Position numbers and translations under genes: made by a program
Origin: a virus
IMG/VR virus record: IMGVR_UViG_3300027754_000127
Coordinates: 1-52,889 of that record
Length of the DNA: 52,889 bases
Direction: 5' to 3' (one strand)
Part shown: positions 40,972-48,512 of the stretch, piece by piece
How the letters are laid out: each line of letters opens with the position of its first letter
Position numbering within the stretch: the first letter of the stretch is position 1
The notes under the pieces: generated by a model
What the model was told of the DNA's origin: nothing
The model's database searches: none
Seen by the model: only the letters and a program-made list of their open reading frames with translations

Positions 40972-41095
40972 TCTAACTCGTGAAAACATATTAAATTGGG
41001 CTAAAATGCTTGATGTGCAAGTCAATAAGTATTGGAGTAATAAGAAAATTAAAGCTATTTGCCTTGAAAAACTTAAAAAAGTTGGAGATGTATGA
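40964..41095 (+). CDS. Small basic protein (43 aa)
   Basis: 43 residues: MYNLTRENILNWAKMLDVQV, then KYWSNKKIKAICLEKLKKVG. It overlaps the previous stop by eight bases and the next start by four (ATGA), which supports translation in a chain. No family is recognised. Confidence 0.5.
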   Translation: MYNLTRENILNWAKMLDVQVNKYWSNKKIKAICLEKLKKVGDV

Positions 41096-41295
41096 AAAAC
41101 TTAGTCAAATTTGTTTGTAGTAATGGTCACGAACTTAGCAGGTCAAAAGATAAATTTCTTATGACATTTGATGTAAAAGAAATTACTCACCCAAAATTAA
41201 AAAGTCTTAATCTCAAGAATGGGGATTATCTTAAAAAATGTCCTGATTGTAATGCCTCGACAATAATAACTAAGACAATTTGTGAAGAAAATTAA
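41092..41295 (+). CDS. Zinc-ribbon protein (67 aa)
   Basis: Two half-sites for zinc: VCSNGHELSRSKDK near the N-terminus and KKCPDCNAST near the C-terminus (C...H...CxxC). Probably a small nucleic-acid or protein-binding ribbon. It ends in a four-base tail-to-tail overlap with the portal gene. Confidence 0.6.
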   Translation: MKNLVKFVCSNGHELSRSKDKFLMTFDVKEITHPKLKSLNLKNGDYLKKCPDCNASTIITKTICEEN

Positions 41296-42989
41296 CCTTT
41301 TGCGTTTTGAATTTGTCTCCATTTAGAATTTGCCCAGCTTCTACCAGAGTTTCCGCCCCAAAGCATCCAAGCAATGTAATGATTTGATGGTTCGCCGTTA
41401 GGTTTTTTGTTTTTTCCTTCATTTACTCCGTGTCTAGCAAAGTAAGATACCATTCTTCCGATAGTTTTAGGGGTAAGATTTTCTCTTGATTTTAACTGAT
41501 TAGCTCTTGCAACTCCGATAGAAGTGCCACCTCTGCCGTATTTTTCTCTTAATTCTAATCCACGAGCAGCATTTCTTGCCATTCTTTCACTTGGAACTAA
41601 ACTAAGTGATTTCTCTTCTTCCATATCTTCTTCCTCGACATCGTCCTCTTCTCCAATACCTTGACTCATACCATTAGCAGCAACACCAAAGTTTTCACCC
41701 TCATCACCTGCAACAGCAACTTGGTTTCCATCAATATAGACTGCATTTCCACCAACATTAGTCTTAGGGCGATCCATATACTTCCTAATTTCATTAATTG
41801 TAAATACACCGCCCTTTTTAAGGGTGGAAATTGATTCAAACATACGAACTTGTAGAGCCATAATGGAGGACTTATCATAACCAATCTTGACTATTTCTTC
41901 TCGTGGGTAGAAATTTTGGTAGATAAAATGATAGTAAAAGTCGCAATACTTGTCTAAAAGAGGTAAAATAGCCTTATCATAAAAATAAAGGTTAGCTTCT
42001 TTAGTGGACGCAGCAGCCGCAAACTCACCTTCAACGGATGGAAGAGAAACATTGAAATTATTATAAATAGCAACCCTCATTCTTCGCATTAACTTCTCAA
42101 AGTCCATATCTTTAAGGTTCATATCCAAAGGAACGGCAGTAAATGGTATTCCCATCAATAAAACATTTCCAGTATTATTTACGCCACAGAAATTATTTTT
42201 AATATAATGTCTACTTTTTTCTAATTGATCTTGGGTTGGCATTGTTGTTCCTTCTTTGGGAGAAAACATCATCTTGGAAGACATCCCATTTTTTAGCAAA
42301 TTGGTATTATGAACAGAAGCTTGTAAATACTGGTTCATTTCCAACTCTACACTTTGTAGAGGTGAGTCTCCGTAAAGACAATTGTTTATAGGATTTGTGC
42401 TTGGCTCTTTGAAGTGTACAAGAACTCCGAATTTATCATCAACGAAAGCTTCAATCAATTGATTATTGAAGTTACGAATTAATCTTTTTGTGAAATATCT
42501 TTGCGTTCCATTTGATGTATAGTAGTAATGGTCCACATAGCCATTTGATCCTGCAACAGCGGTGACGAAATCGGGACGAAGATTAAAAACTTCGTTTGGT
42601 TGGTAGATTATTTTAGTTCCATCAGCGTTAAGAACTCCTGAAAGATAAATATAATTATTTCCAGTAGCGAGGTAATGAATAAAAGCTTCTTTGCGGTAGT
42701 CTATTCCTGTTTGTTGGAAGTTTGGTCTGGAAAACTTCTTAACAAAAGCATTATCTTGTTCGGGTTCTAAACCTTCCTCGCTCTCTTCGTAAGGTAAAAG
42801 CCTAATAGCTGAAGCCTCAGAAGCAATTTTTCCAATAGCATCACCAACAGGAGCTATCTGTGAGTAGTATCTTAAACCAACAGAAGGATTAGCAGAAAAA
42901 GAAAATGAATCGTAGTAGTCTCCAATCATCAGTGCATCATAAGCACCTTTTTTCTCATAGCCAAATTTACTTAGAACTTTTTGGAACAT
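41292..42989 (-). CDS. Portal protein with extra C-terminal domain
   Basis: 565 residues. Residues ~1-425 are HK97-type portal: LRYYSQIAPVGDAIGKIASE, EAFIHYLATGNNYIYLSG, VLVHFKEPSTNPINNCLYGD and RRMRVAIYNNFNVSLPSVEG. After an acidic linker (EEDDVEEEDMEEEK) comes a ~110-residue domain, SERMARNAARGLELREKYGR...PKTIGRMVSYFARHG...NHYIAWMLWGGNSGRSWA, which I know from other phage head proteins, usually free-standing or fused to proteases. The portal forms the DNA entry ring. Confidence 0.9.
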   Translation of the reverse strand: MFQKVLSKFGYEKKGAYDALMIGDYYDSFSFSANPSVGLRYYSQIAPVGDAIGKIASEASAIRLLPYEESEEGLEPEQDNAFVKKFSRPNFQQTGIDYRKEAFIHYLATGNNYIYLSGVLNADGTKIIYQPNEVFNLRPDFVTAVAGSNGYVDHYYYTSNGTQRYFTKRLIRNFNNQLIEAFVDDKFGVLVHFKEPSTNPINNCLYGDSPLQSVELEMNQYLQASVHNTNLLKNGMSSKMMFSPKEGTTMPTQDQLEKSRHYIKNNFCGVNNTGNVLLMGIPFTAVPLDMNLKDMDFEKLMRRMRVAIYNNFNVSLPSVEGEFAAAASTKEANLYFYDKAILPLLDKYCDFYYHFIYQNFYPREEIVKIGYDKSSIMALQVRMFESISTLKKGGVFTINEIRKYMDRPKTNVGGNAVYIDGNQVAVAGDEGENFGVAANGMSQGIGEEDDVEEEDMEEEKSLSLVPSERMARNAARGLELREKYGRGGTSIGVARANQLKSRENLTPKTIGRMVSYFARHGVNEGKNKKPNGEPSNHYIAWMLWGGNSGRSWANSKWRQIQNAKG

Positions 42990-43037
42990 AAATCTTTATT
43001 ATGGTGAAATAAAGCTAATTTAATAAAGGTTTTTAAC

Positions 43038-43249
43038 TTATTTGCAAGGGAATTCTTTTATAACCCTCTTAATATCCAAACAAACTCTTTCAGGTGGATA
43101 ATCTACGCCTTCAGCTTTCAAAGCCATAATTACTAAAGTTAAAGCTCCAGTAAGACTAGCTTGTAAATCAGATAAAGAATCTATTACATCTTCACACGAA
43201 TTTATTTACTCGATACCAACTCGGTTAATTTCTCCTCAAAGTCGCTCAT
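43038..43249 (-). pseudogene. Small frameshifted gene (two frames)
   Basis: Starts MSDFEEKLTELVSSK with a stop at 43202-43204. The -1 frame then continues NSCEDVIDSLSDLQASLTGA and ends KRVIKEFPCK at 43038, with no start codon. One extra A in the AAA run near 43205 would join them into ~72 residues. There is no recognisable slippery heptamer, so this is a real mutation or a sequencing error rather than programmed recoding. Confidence 0.5.
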
Positions 43250-43262
43250 ATTTAATTAAATT

Positions 43263-43820
43263 TTATCTTCTTAATATCTCAAATAAGTGAATATTCTTAG
43301 TGATATTTTTCTGATTTACAGCCTGATTAGTTTTATATCCAATATATCTACCAGACCAATTAGAGAAATATTTATCACTCAATTTCTGATTTGACATTAC
43401 TAATTCAAATAATCTATGAGTAATTTCTCCTTCCATTCCATAGAAAAATATAGTTTTTATTGAGTAAATATCATAAAGTAAATCAAGAATTTTCCCAAAA
43501 ATCTCACAAATTAAATTCATATCTTTACAGAAAGATATTAAACATAATTGTTCTATGGTCTGACTTGGCTTTTTAACGCTTAAATTAAAATAACCTAAAA
43601 TATCTTCAGGGCGAAAATCATTTACATCAGCCTTTTCTTTTATTGCCAAATATGTTAAGTTATTCCAATCAGTTCCTATAAATAATTCTCCGTTCATTGG
43701 AACGCCACTTTCTGAATAATTTTCAAAAAAATTAGGAAATTCTTGTAGTTTGATATTAACAGCTTTTTCTAATGAGAGACATTGCTTATTTCTAAGTAGG
43801 ACGATTTTGAATTTTGACAT
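43263..43820 (-). CDS. Hypothetical protein (185 aa)
   Basis: First gene of the leftward portal unit. Mixed alpha/beta: IKLQEFPNFFENYSESGVPM, GELFIGTDWNNLTYLAIKEK and ILDLLYDIYSIKTIFFYGME. It has some look of an acetyltransferase-like fold, but no diagnostic motif. Late element copy 3 lies 76 bases upstream. Confidence 0.6.
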   Translation of the reverse strand: MSKFKIVLLRNKQCLSLEKAVNIKLQEFPNFFENYSESGVPMNGELFIGTDWNNLTYLAIKEKADVNDFRPEDILGYFNLSVKKPSQTIEQLCLISFCKDMNLICEIFGKILDLLYDIYSIKTIFFYGMEGEITHRLFELVMSNQKLSDKYFSNWSGRYIGYKTNQAVNQKNITKNIHLFEILRR

Positions 43821-43895
43821 ATAGCGTAGATTTAAATTTCGGTTTTATTTGGGGATAAATTAATAATATTTACCACGAACTAATAGTCAAATTAA

Positions 43896-43910
43896 TTAGT
43901 GATAACAAAC
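43896..43910 (-). promoter_or_regulatory. Conserved late control element, copy 3 (one block)
   Basis: TTAGTGATAACAAAC matches the second block of copies 1 and 2. The first block is not recognisable at the expected spacing. It lies upstream of the leftward gene that starts at 43820. Confidence 0.5.
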
Positions 43911-44419
43911 TATTATTGCCATAGAGCCATATAAATAAAGGAAACAAAGACTATTGACAAATACAAAACAAAAGAAATATACTTGACAAAATCCTCAAAC
44001 AATGGGGGAATTCAAGGGGGAGGCAGCTAACTAGCTAGCATTTCTCGGAAGAGAAGCCGCAAAAACAAACAAACTGGAGGCAGCTTTATCCAGATAACTT
44101 CTTTCTTTTTTAAATCTTCCAAAAACTCCACCCTCAAACTCAAAAAATTTCTAAAAAATATTAAACTGAAATTCTATTTTCAAATTAGTTAAAAAACTGA
44201 TTTTGGAATAGGGGTGGGTATTCATCAATATTTAGGTCTGGTCTGGAAAAATTTATAAATATCTATTGGGTGTATATTGCATATAGGAGAGGGGGGTGTT
44301 TCGGCTTTTCAAACATAGGGGGTCCAATCATACGCACCAATCAACCCAATAAATACCTGCTTATTTTACATAATGTAGATTATGCAACCACCATCAAGCC
44401 AATCAACTAAAGGCTCCAG
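43911..44419. other. Non-coding region with G-tracts beside terS (possible packaging site)
   Basis: About 500 bases without a convincing gene. It is unusual for the genome in its G-runs: GGGGGAATTCAAGGGGGAGGC near 44003-44023 and GAGAGGGGGGTGTTTCGGC near 44287. The decamer GGAGGCAGCT occurs twice (about 44019 and 44074), and CTAACTAGCTAGC is palindromic. Its position at the 3' side of the small terminase gene fits a pac or cos region, but I see no defined cohesive end. Confidence 0.4.
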
Positions 44420-45031
44420 TTACCTAACAACTTCGCAATCACTTGACAATAAAGCCTCGCAAGAATCAATCACCATTCGCAACTGCTCTTTGTTTAGCTT
44501 CTTAACTAATGACTTGATTGCCAGCCAAGCTGTATCTGCGTTAACCTCTATAATAATGTTATTGGTATTCTCCAAGCTTGATCCTTTGAACTTAACAACA
44601 TTACTAATCATTGTAGCAACTCCTCTTGAGTCACGCATTTCCCTAACCACTCTCCCACCTTCATTTCCACCCCTCTCTACTACTTCGCTGTTGAAATCCA
44701 AATAGTCTTTTATTCTTTGTGAAATATTTGCATCATCAAGTCCTTTTGCGTTCAAATGCTCCCTAAGATTGCGTTCTTCTTTCTCAATTAAAGCCACTAC
44801 ATTAGACTTTTTAAGATTCTCGCTTGCACTCTCTGCTGCACTTGTCAAACTATATCCCGCACTAATTGCCGCCTGTGTTGCACTAACTGCGGTAGGTAAT
44901 AATTGAGCAAATCTTTTCTGTTTTATAGTAACCCTTTTTTCGGTTCCTCTTATTTTTCTTATTGACTCCCTATTACTTGCACGCTTTGCCGCTTTTCGCT
45001 CTGCTTCAGTCTTGTATTTTTTTGGTGGCAT
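44420..45031 (-). CDS. terS: Terminase small subunit
   Basis: 203 residues. A basic N-terminus (YKTEAERKAAKRASNRESIR) is followed by the DNA-binding part TIKQKRFAQLLPTAVSATQA, AISAGYSLTSAAESASENLK, SNVVALIEKEERNLRE, which fits the terminase_2-type helix-turn-helix (KQ-x-x-F...A-x-x-AGYS...A). The C-terminal half would form the oligomer and bind TerL. It is encoded about 12 kb from terL and on the opposite strand. Confidence 0.75.
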   Translation of the reverse strand: MPPKKYKTEAERKAAKRASNRESIRKIRGTEKRVTIKQKRFAQLLPTAVSATQAAISAGYSLTSAAESASENLKKSNVVALIEKEERNLREHLNAKGLDDANISQRIKDYLDFNSEVVERGGNEGGRVVREMRDSRGVATMISNVVKFKGSSLENTNNIIIEVNADTAWLAIKSLVKKLNKEQLRMVIDSCEALLSSDCEVVR

Positions 45032-45062
45032 TGTTTATTTTACTTGATTAATAAAAAAATCT

Positions 45063-45191
45063 ATTTTCCTACATTTTCCTACATTTTCCTTAAAGTCAAG
45101 CATTTTCTTACATAATTAAAAAGATAATATAACCCTTTTGACCTTTAAATTAAAGGCTGTAAAGGCTGTTATTTTACTTTCATTTTCCTAC
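45063..45191 (-). repeat. Iteron-like 10-bp repeats upstream of terS
   Basis: ATTTTCCTAC-type units stand in direct tandem at 45063-45072, 45073-45082 and 45083-45092 (last one ATTTTCCTTA), with further copies at 45102-45111 (ATTTTCTTAC) and 45182-45191 (ATTTTCCTAC), all in one orientation. A 10-bp period places them on one face of the helix. CCTTTAAATTAAAGG and tandem AAAGGCTGT lie between. They are candidate regulator sites for terS, or origin iterons. Confidence 0.6.
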
Positions 45192-45250
45192 ATAAAAAAT
45201 TAATTATTTCATCCCTAAAAATAAAATTGAATTTTTATTAAATAAATAGT

Positions 45251-45279
45251 TGACAAGTAAAACAATTTACCCTATTATA
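45251..45279 (+). promoter_or_regulatory. Sigma-70 promoter with AAAACAATTTAC in the spacer
   Basis: TTGACA (45251-45256), 17-bp spacer, TATTAT (45274-45279), rightward. The spacer holds GTAAA-ACAA-TTTAC, an inverted repeat placed where a repressor would block the polymerase. Confidence 0.75.
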
Positions 45280-45366
45280 ACTCTAATCTTTTTTGATTAT
45301 CTTTTTGAAGCCTGCATTTAAAGGCTTTACCAAGTAAATTTATTTCTAAATAAATAAACAATTTAC

Positions 45367-45394
45367 TTGACACAATCAAAAAAAGATTTATAAT
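45367..45394 (+). promoter_or_regulatory. Consensus sigma-70 promoter for the right early operon
   Basis: TTGACA (45367-45372), 16-bp spacer, TATAAT (45389-45394). Just upstream, AAGTAAA and CAATTTACTT flank an AT-rich stretch (about 45331-45368), the same CAATTTAC word as in the other two promoters. Start of transcription is expected near 45401, 40 bases before the 45441 gene. Confidence 0.8.
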
Positions 45395-45440
45395 CACTAA
45401 AGATTTAAAAACTTTTAACAACAACAAACAATTACAAATT

Positions 45441-45728
45441 ATGAAAATTGCAGAACCAATAACCTTCAAAAGAATTGATAATGATTCAAATGGTAATCCT
45501 CGTTATGTATTCCATTTTTTAGATCTCGCTTCAACATATGAAGAGGCTTTAAAAATTGCTAAAAAAATAGGAGGCAAGAGATTTAATAACAAACAATACG
45601 GCGGCGGCATTGTTATCCAATCTTACAACTTGGAACAGGCCTCTAAATCAATAAGAGAATTAGCAACTATTAATAACTCAAACAACTTTAAAACTTTAAA
45701 ATTATGGAAAACCTACAACAAAAAATAG
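45441..45728 (+). CDS. Conserved phage hypothetical protein (95 aa)
   Basis: 95 residues: FKRIDNDSNGNPRYVFHFLD, then YEEALKIAKKIGGKRFNNKQ and IVIQSYNLEQASKSI. The NGNPRYVxHF start with a later GG(K)R is a pattern I know from phage early regions. It is the first gene of the right operon, after two promoters, with the leader CTTTTAACAACAACAAAC (45412-45429). Confidence 0.7.
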   Translation: MKIAEPITFKRIDNDSNGNPRYVFHFLDLASTYEEALKIAKKIGGKRFNNKQYGGGIVIQSYNLEQASKSIRELATINNSNNFKTLKLWKTYNKK

Positions 45729-46132
45729 AAAATTTAAACAATCAATCAAATTACAATGAAGCGGCGGAATTGGCGGCCAATACTATGAAAATCAGAATTA
45801 AAAGAGAATGGCTGAAATATGATTATCATTTTGCAGGCGACAAATCGCAAAGGCATATTTTTAAAATCAAATTGTCAAGAAATAATAAATCTTTCTCTTT
45901 TAAGTTTGGGCAATCAATAAAAGACTACGCAAAAGAGCCTACCATTTATCAAATTTTATCCTGTCTTCAGAAGTGCGGGGTTGGAACTTTTGAAAACTTT
46001 TGCGGCGATTTTGGATATGATGAAGACTCAAGAAAAGCGGAGAAGATTTATAAATCAGTTTGTAGGGAGTTTTTAAACATGCAAAAACTTTTTAATGAGA
46101 AAGAGTTGGAAGTTTTGGCATTAATTCAATAA
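45704..46132 (+). CDS. Conserved phage hypothetical protein (142 aa)
   Basis: 142 residues. The core IYQILSCLQKCGVGTFENFC, then GDFGYDEDSRKAEKIYKSVC is a widespread phage early-protein motif (FCxDFGYDxDSRKAxxxY), of unknown function. It overlaps the previous gene by 25 bases. Confidence 0.72.
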   Translation: MENLQQKIENLNNQSNYNEAAELAANTMKIRIKREWLKYDYHFAGDKSQRHIFKIKLSRNNKSFSFKFGQSIKDYAKEPTIYQILSCLQKCGVGTFENFCGDFGYDEDSRKAEKIYKSVCREFLNMQKLFNEKELEVLALIQ

Positions 46133-46166
46133 TAATTTAAATAACTAAAAAAAATCAAAAATAATT

Positions 46167-46424
46167 ATGAAAAAATCAGAATTAAAAGTTTTAAAATCTG
46201 ATGCAGAAACATTGATTTTAAAAAAAGCAGGAAAACAAACGCTTGAATTATGGCAGACTACAAGGGGCAAGAAATTTGTTGTAAATACTGATGATTGGCA
46301 CAGCAACTGGGTTATTATTTATGATGATTTTACTTGGGCGGCTGATAATGAAAATATAAATGCGCCAATAAAAAATTTTTTACATAAAAACGGGGAAAAA
46401 CTTTTATCAACTAAAAAAATCTAA
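46167..46424 (+). CDS. Hypothetical protein (85 aa)
   Basis: 85 residues with WQTTRGKKFVVNTDDWHSNW and IYDDFTWAADNENINAP; probably a small beta-sheet domain. It starts without a Shine-Dalgarno sequence after an A-rich leader, like several genes of this operon. No family is recognised. Confidence 0.6.
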   Translation: MKKSELKVLKSDAETLILKKAGKQTLELWQTTRGKKFVVNTDDWHSNWVIIYDDFTWAADNENINAPIKNFLHKNGEKLLSTKKI

Positions 46425-46428
46425 AAAT

Positions 46429-46731
46429 ATGACAATTAGAAAAACTCTTAAAATCGAATTAAATGACGAACTAGGAACTTTTGAGAAGCAAATTAATCAT
46501 CGAAAAATCACCATAAAATGGTTAAAAGATAGAATCTTGAAATATGACTGGAAATATCAACACAATATTTTAAACCACAAAGATTTTTTGGTAATTTCAT
46601 TTAGTCGGGGTAATGATGCAAAAATTATTGATGGTTTTGATTTAGGTAATTTTATTAAAGAGTTAAAAAATCTTTGCAACGATCAAGAAAGCCCTTTTTT
46701 AAAAAAAACTAATCAAAATATTTGGCTCTAG
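46429..46731 (+). CDS. Hypothetical protein (100 aa)
   Basis: 100 residues with KWLKDRILKYDWKYQHNILN and FLVISFSRGNDAKIIDGFDL. The word YDWxYxHxxxxHKxFLVISFSRG resembles the YDYHFAGDKSQRHIFKIKLS stretch of the 45704 product, so the two may be related. The function is unknown. Confidence 0.6.
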   Translation: MTIRKTLKIELNDELGTFEKQINHRKITIKWLKDRILKYDWKYQHNILNHKDFLVISFSRGNDAKIIDGFDLGNFIKELKNLCNDQESPFLKKTNQNIWL

Positions 46732-46770
46732 GAGCTTTTACTTTTAACAACAACAAACTAAAAAAAATTT

Positions 46771-47799
46771 ATGAAAATAACAATTTTAACAAAAAATCTA
46801 AAAACTGCGCTTGAAAATTTAAGCGTAGTAATTGAAAAGCGGGTAAATCCACCAATTTTAAAAATGGTGAGATTTAAAACTTGGGAAAAAGATACAATTG
46901 AGCTAATGGCAAGCAATAAAGATCAAACCTTGAAAACTAGCCTGACTTGCAATATTTTAGAGGTGGGCGAGGGTTGTATTGATGCCGTTGGCTTGCTAGC
47001 GATATGCAAAAAAACAAAAGAAAGAATTTTAGAAATAGAAATTTTGGAAGAAGTTGCAACAATCAAAGCTGGTGAAGTTTTTTTGAAATTACAGGCTGGC
47101 TATTTTAGCGATTTTCCAATTTTAAGCGGTGATTTGCCAGAATTGGGAGAGGTGGCGGGGCTGGTTGGTGCTTTGGATTTTGTTAAAGAAGCAATTGCAA
47201 AAAACCCTGCAAGATATTATTTGAACGGAGCGAATTTAAAGAGCGTGGGCGATAATTTGGAGATTGTAGCGACTGATGGGCATATTTTGCTAAAAACTAT
47301 CCTAAAAAGTGATTTAAAACTTAATTGCATTATTCCACGGGAAACGGTTAAGACGATTTTAAAAGTTTTTGAAGGGAATTTAAAAATTGGTTGCGATAAA
47401 TCCAAAATCAAAATATCTAGCGGAGGTTATGAATTAATTTCCAAATTAATTGACGGCAACTTTCCTGAATATGAAAAAATTATCCCAAAAGGCGAAAAAG
47501 TTTTTCAATATGAAATTGATGGTAAAAAATTAAGTGAAGCAATCAAGCAAATAGAGCCAGAGGAAAAATTCAAAACGATTATATTTAAATTTGGGGAAAA
47601 ATTAGAGTTAGAAAGTAAATCAGGGAAAGCGTCTATTGATTGCGGCGGGGAAGAATTTTTGACAGCTTTTGAAGCAGGGCAAATTTTGAGAGTTTGTAAA
47701 ACCTTCAACAATTTCAAAATGAGCTTTATAAGCAGGGAATCTACGGCCTTGATTGAAAACGATTTCGGGCTTGGCGTGATTATGCCTTGTAGAATTTAA
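46771..47799 (+). CDS. dnaN: DNA polymerase III beta-clamp-like protein (DnaN)
   Basis: 342 residues, close to the ~370 of cellular clamps. Features of the three-domain clamp are RYYLNGANLKSVGDNLEIVA-TDGHILLK in the middle domain, IIPRETVKTILK, ELISKLIDGNFPEYEKIIP and the C-terminal ALIENDFGLGVIMPCRI (clamps end in xxMPMRL-like words). It would encircle DNA and tether a polymerase. No phage polymerase is visible, so it probably recruits host Pol III or repair factors. The 18-base leader CTTTTAACAACAACAAAC (46741-46758) is identical to that of the first gene in the operon. Confidence 0.85.
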   Translation: MKITILTKNLKTALENLSVVIEKRVNPPILKMVRFKTWEKDTIELMASNKDQTLKTSLTCNILEVGEGCIDAVGLLAICKKTKERILEIEILEEVATIKAGEVFLKLQAGYFSDFPILSGDLPELGEVAGLVGALDFVKEAIAKNPARYYLNGANLKSVGDNLEIVATDGHILLKTILKSDLKLNCIIPRETVKTILKVFEGNLKIGCDKSKIKISSGGYELISKLIDGNFPEYEKIIPKGEKVFQYEIDGKKLSEAIKQIEPEEKFKTIIFKFGEKLELESKSGKASIDCGGEEFLTAFEAGQILRVCKTFNNFKMSFISRESTALIENDFGLGVIMPCRI

Positions 47800-47856
47800 C
47801 TTGCTGGCGGACAAGTAAAAATCCGCCAAATTTATTAACTTAAAAAAAATAGAAAA

Positions 47857-48333
47857 ATGAATAAAGAAAAAATAAGAGCTTACAACGCAGCATATAGAAT
47901 TTTAAATCGTGAACGAATCAAAGAAAATTTAGAAGCTTTAAAAACAAATTTTAGCAAAATTGATTTAATGCTTTACAAAGAAAATCTAATTGATGGCGGC
48001 AATATATTTTACAATCAACCGAGGATTTTTTCTTTTGAGTTTAAAAATTTGGCTGGTGAATATCTAATCAATAAAGAAAATCAAAAATTTGTTAGCCAGC
48101 AATTCTTAGGCATATTTTTTACCAGAAATTATCTTGAGACTTGCGAAAAATTACAGCTAAAAAAAGGCAGCGAGTTTTATAAAATTAATAGGGAAACCGC
48201 TTTAATTGAAGAGGATAGCACTATTGATTTAATCTTGAGGATTATCGAAAGCAACAAAAAAGCTGGCAGGGCAAGGCAGTATATTTACACTAAAACTGGA
48301 GAGCGTGTTAATATTGAATTAACAAACAATTAA
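47857..48333 (+). CDS. Hypothetical protein (158 aa)
   Basis: 158 residues. Helical, basic N-terminus (KIRAYNAAYRILNRERIKEN), a central IFSFEFKNLAGEYLIN and the C-terminal RARQYIYTKTGERVNIEL. No family is recognised. It is followed by a hairpin and a new promoter, so it probably ends the first right-hand unit. Confidence 0.6.
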   Translation: MNKEKIRAYNAAYRILNRERIKENLEALKTNFSKIDLMLYKENLIDGGNIFYNQPRIFSFEFKNLAGEYLINKENQKFVSQQFLGIFFTRNYLETCEKLQLKKGSEFYKINRETALIEEDSTIDLILRIIESNKKAGRARQYIYTKTGERVNIELTNN

Positions 48334-48342
48334 CTATTGTTT
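48324..48342 (+). terminator. Hairpin at the end of the 47857 gene
   Basis: AAACAAT (48324-48330), loop TAACT, ATTGTTT (48336-48342): seven perfect A/T-rich pairs overlapping the stop codon. The following ATTATAAAAAG has no real U-run, so it is at best a weak terminator. Confidence 0.35.
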
Positions 48343-48444
48343 ATTATAAAAAGCTAGTTAAAATATCTGATGGCTTTGTTTAAAACCTTTTGAGGCTTAT
48401 ATTTAAAGGCTTCAAATTTATTTTAATAAATTGTTATTTTTTTC

Positions 48445-48473
48445 TTGCAATTAAAACAATTTACTATTAATAT
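48445..48473 (+). promoter_or_regulatory. Promoter with AAAACAATTTAC in the spacer
   Basis: TTGCAA (48445-48450), 17-bp spacer, TAATAT (48468-48473), about 40 bases before the 48513 gene. The spacer word TTAAAACAATTTAC matches that of the 45251 promoter. ATTTAAAGGCTTC just upstream (~48401) repeats a word found near the 45.3-kb promoters. Confidence 0.65.
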
Positions 48474-48512
48474 ATAAAAACCGCTTCAGTTATAATCTTT
48501 AATAAAAAAAAT

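Noticed and set aside
43038-43249. Programmed frameshift in the small gene before the portal
   Set aside because: The shift point has no slippery heptamer and no downstream stem; a one-base loss explains it better.
44382-44705. A 107-residue plus-strand frame opposite terS
   Set aside because: It is antisense to a convincing small terminase gene and has a Ser/Thr/Leu-rich shadow composition.
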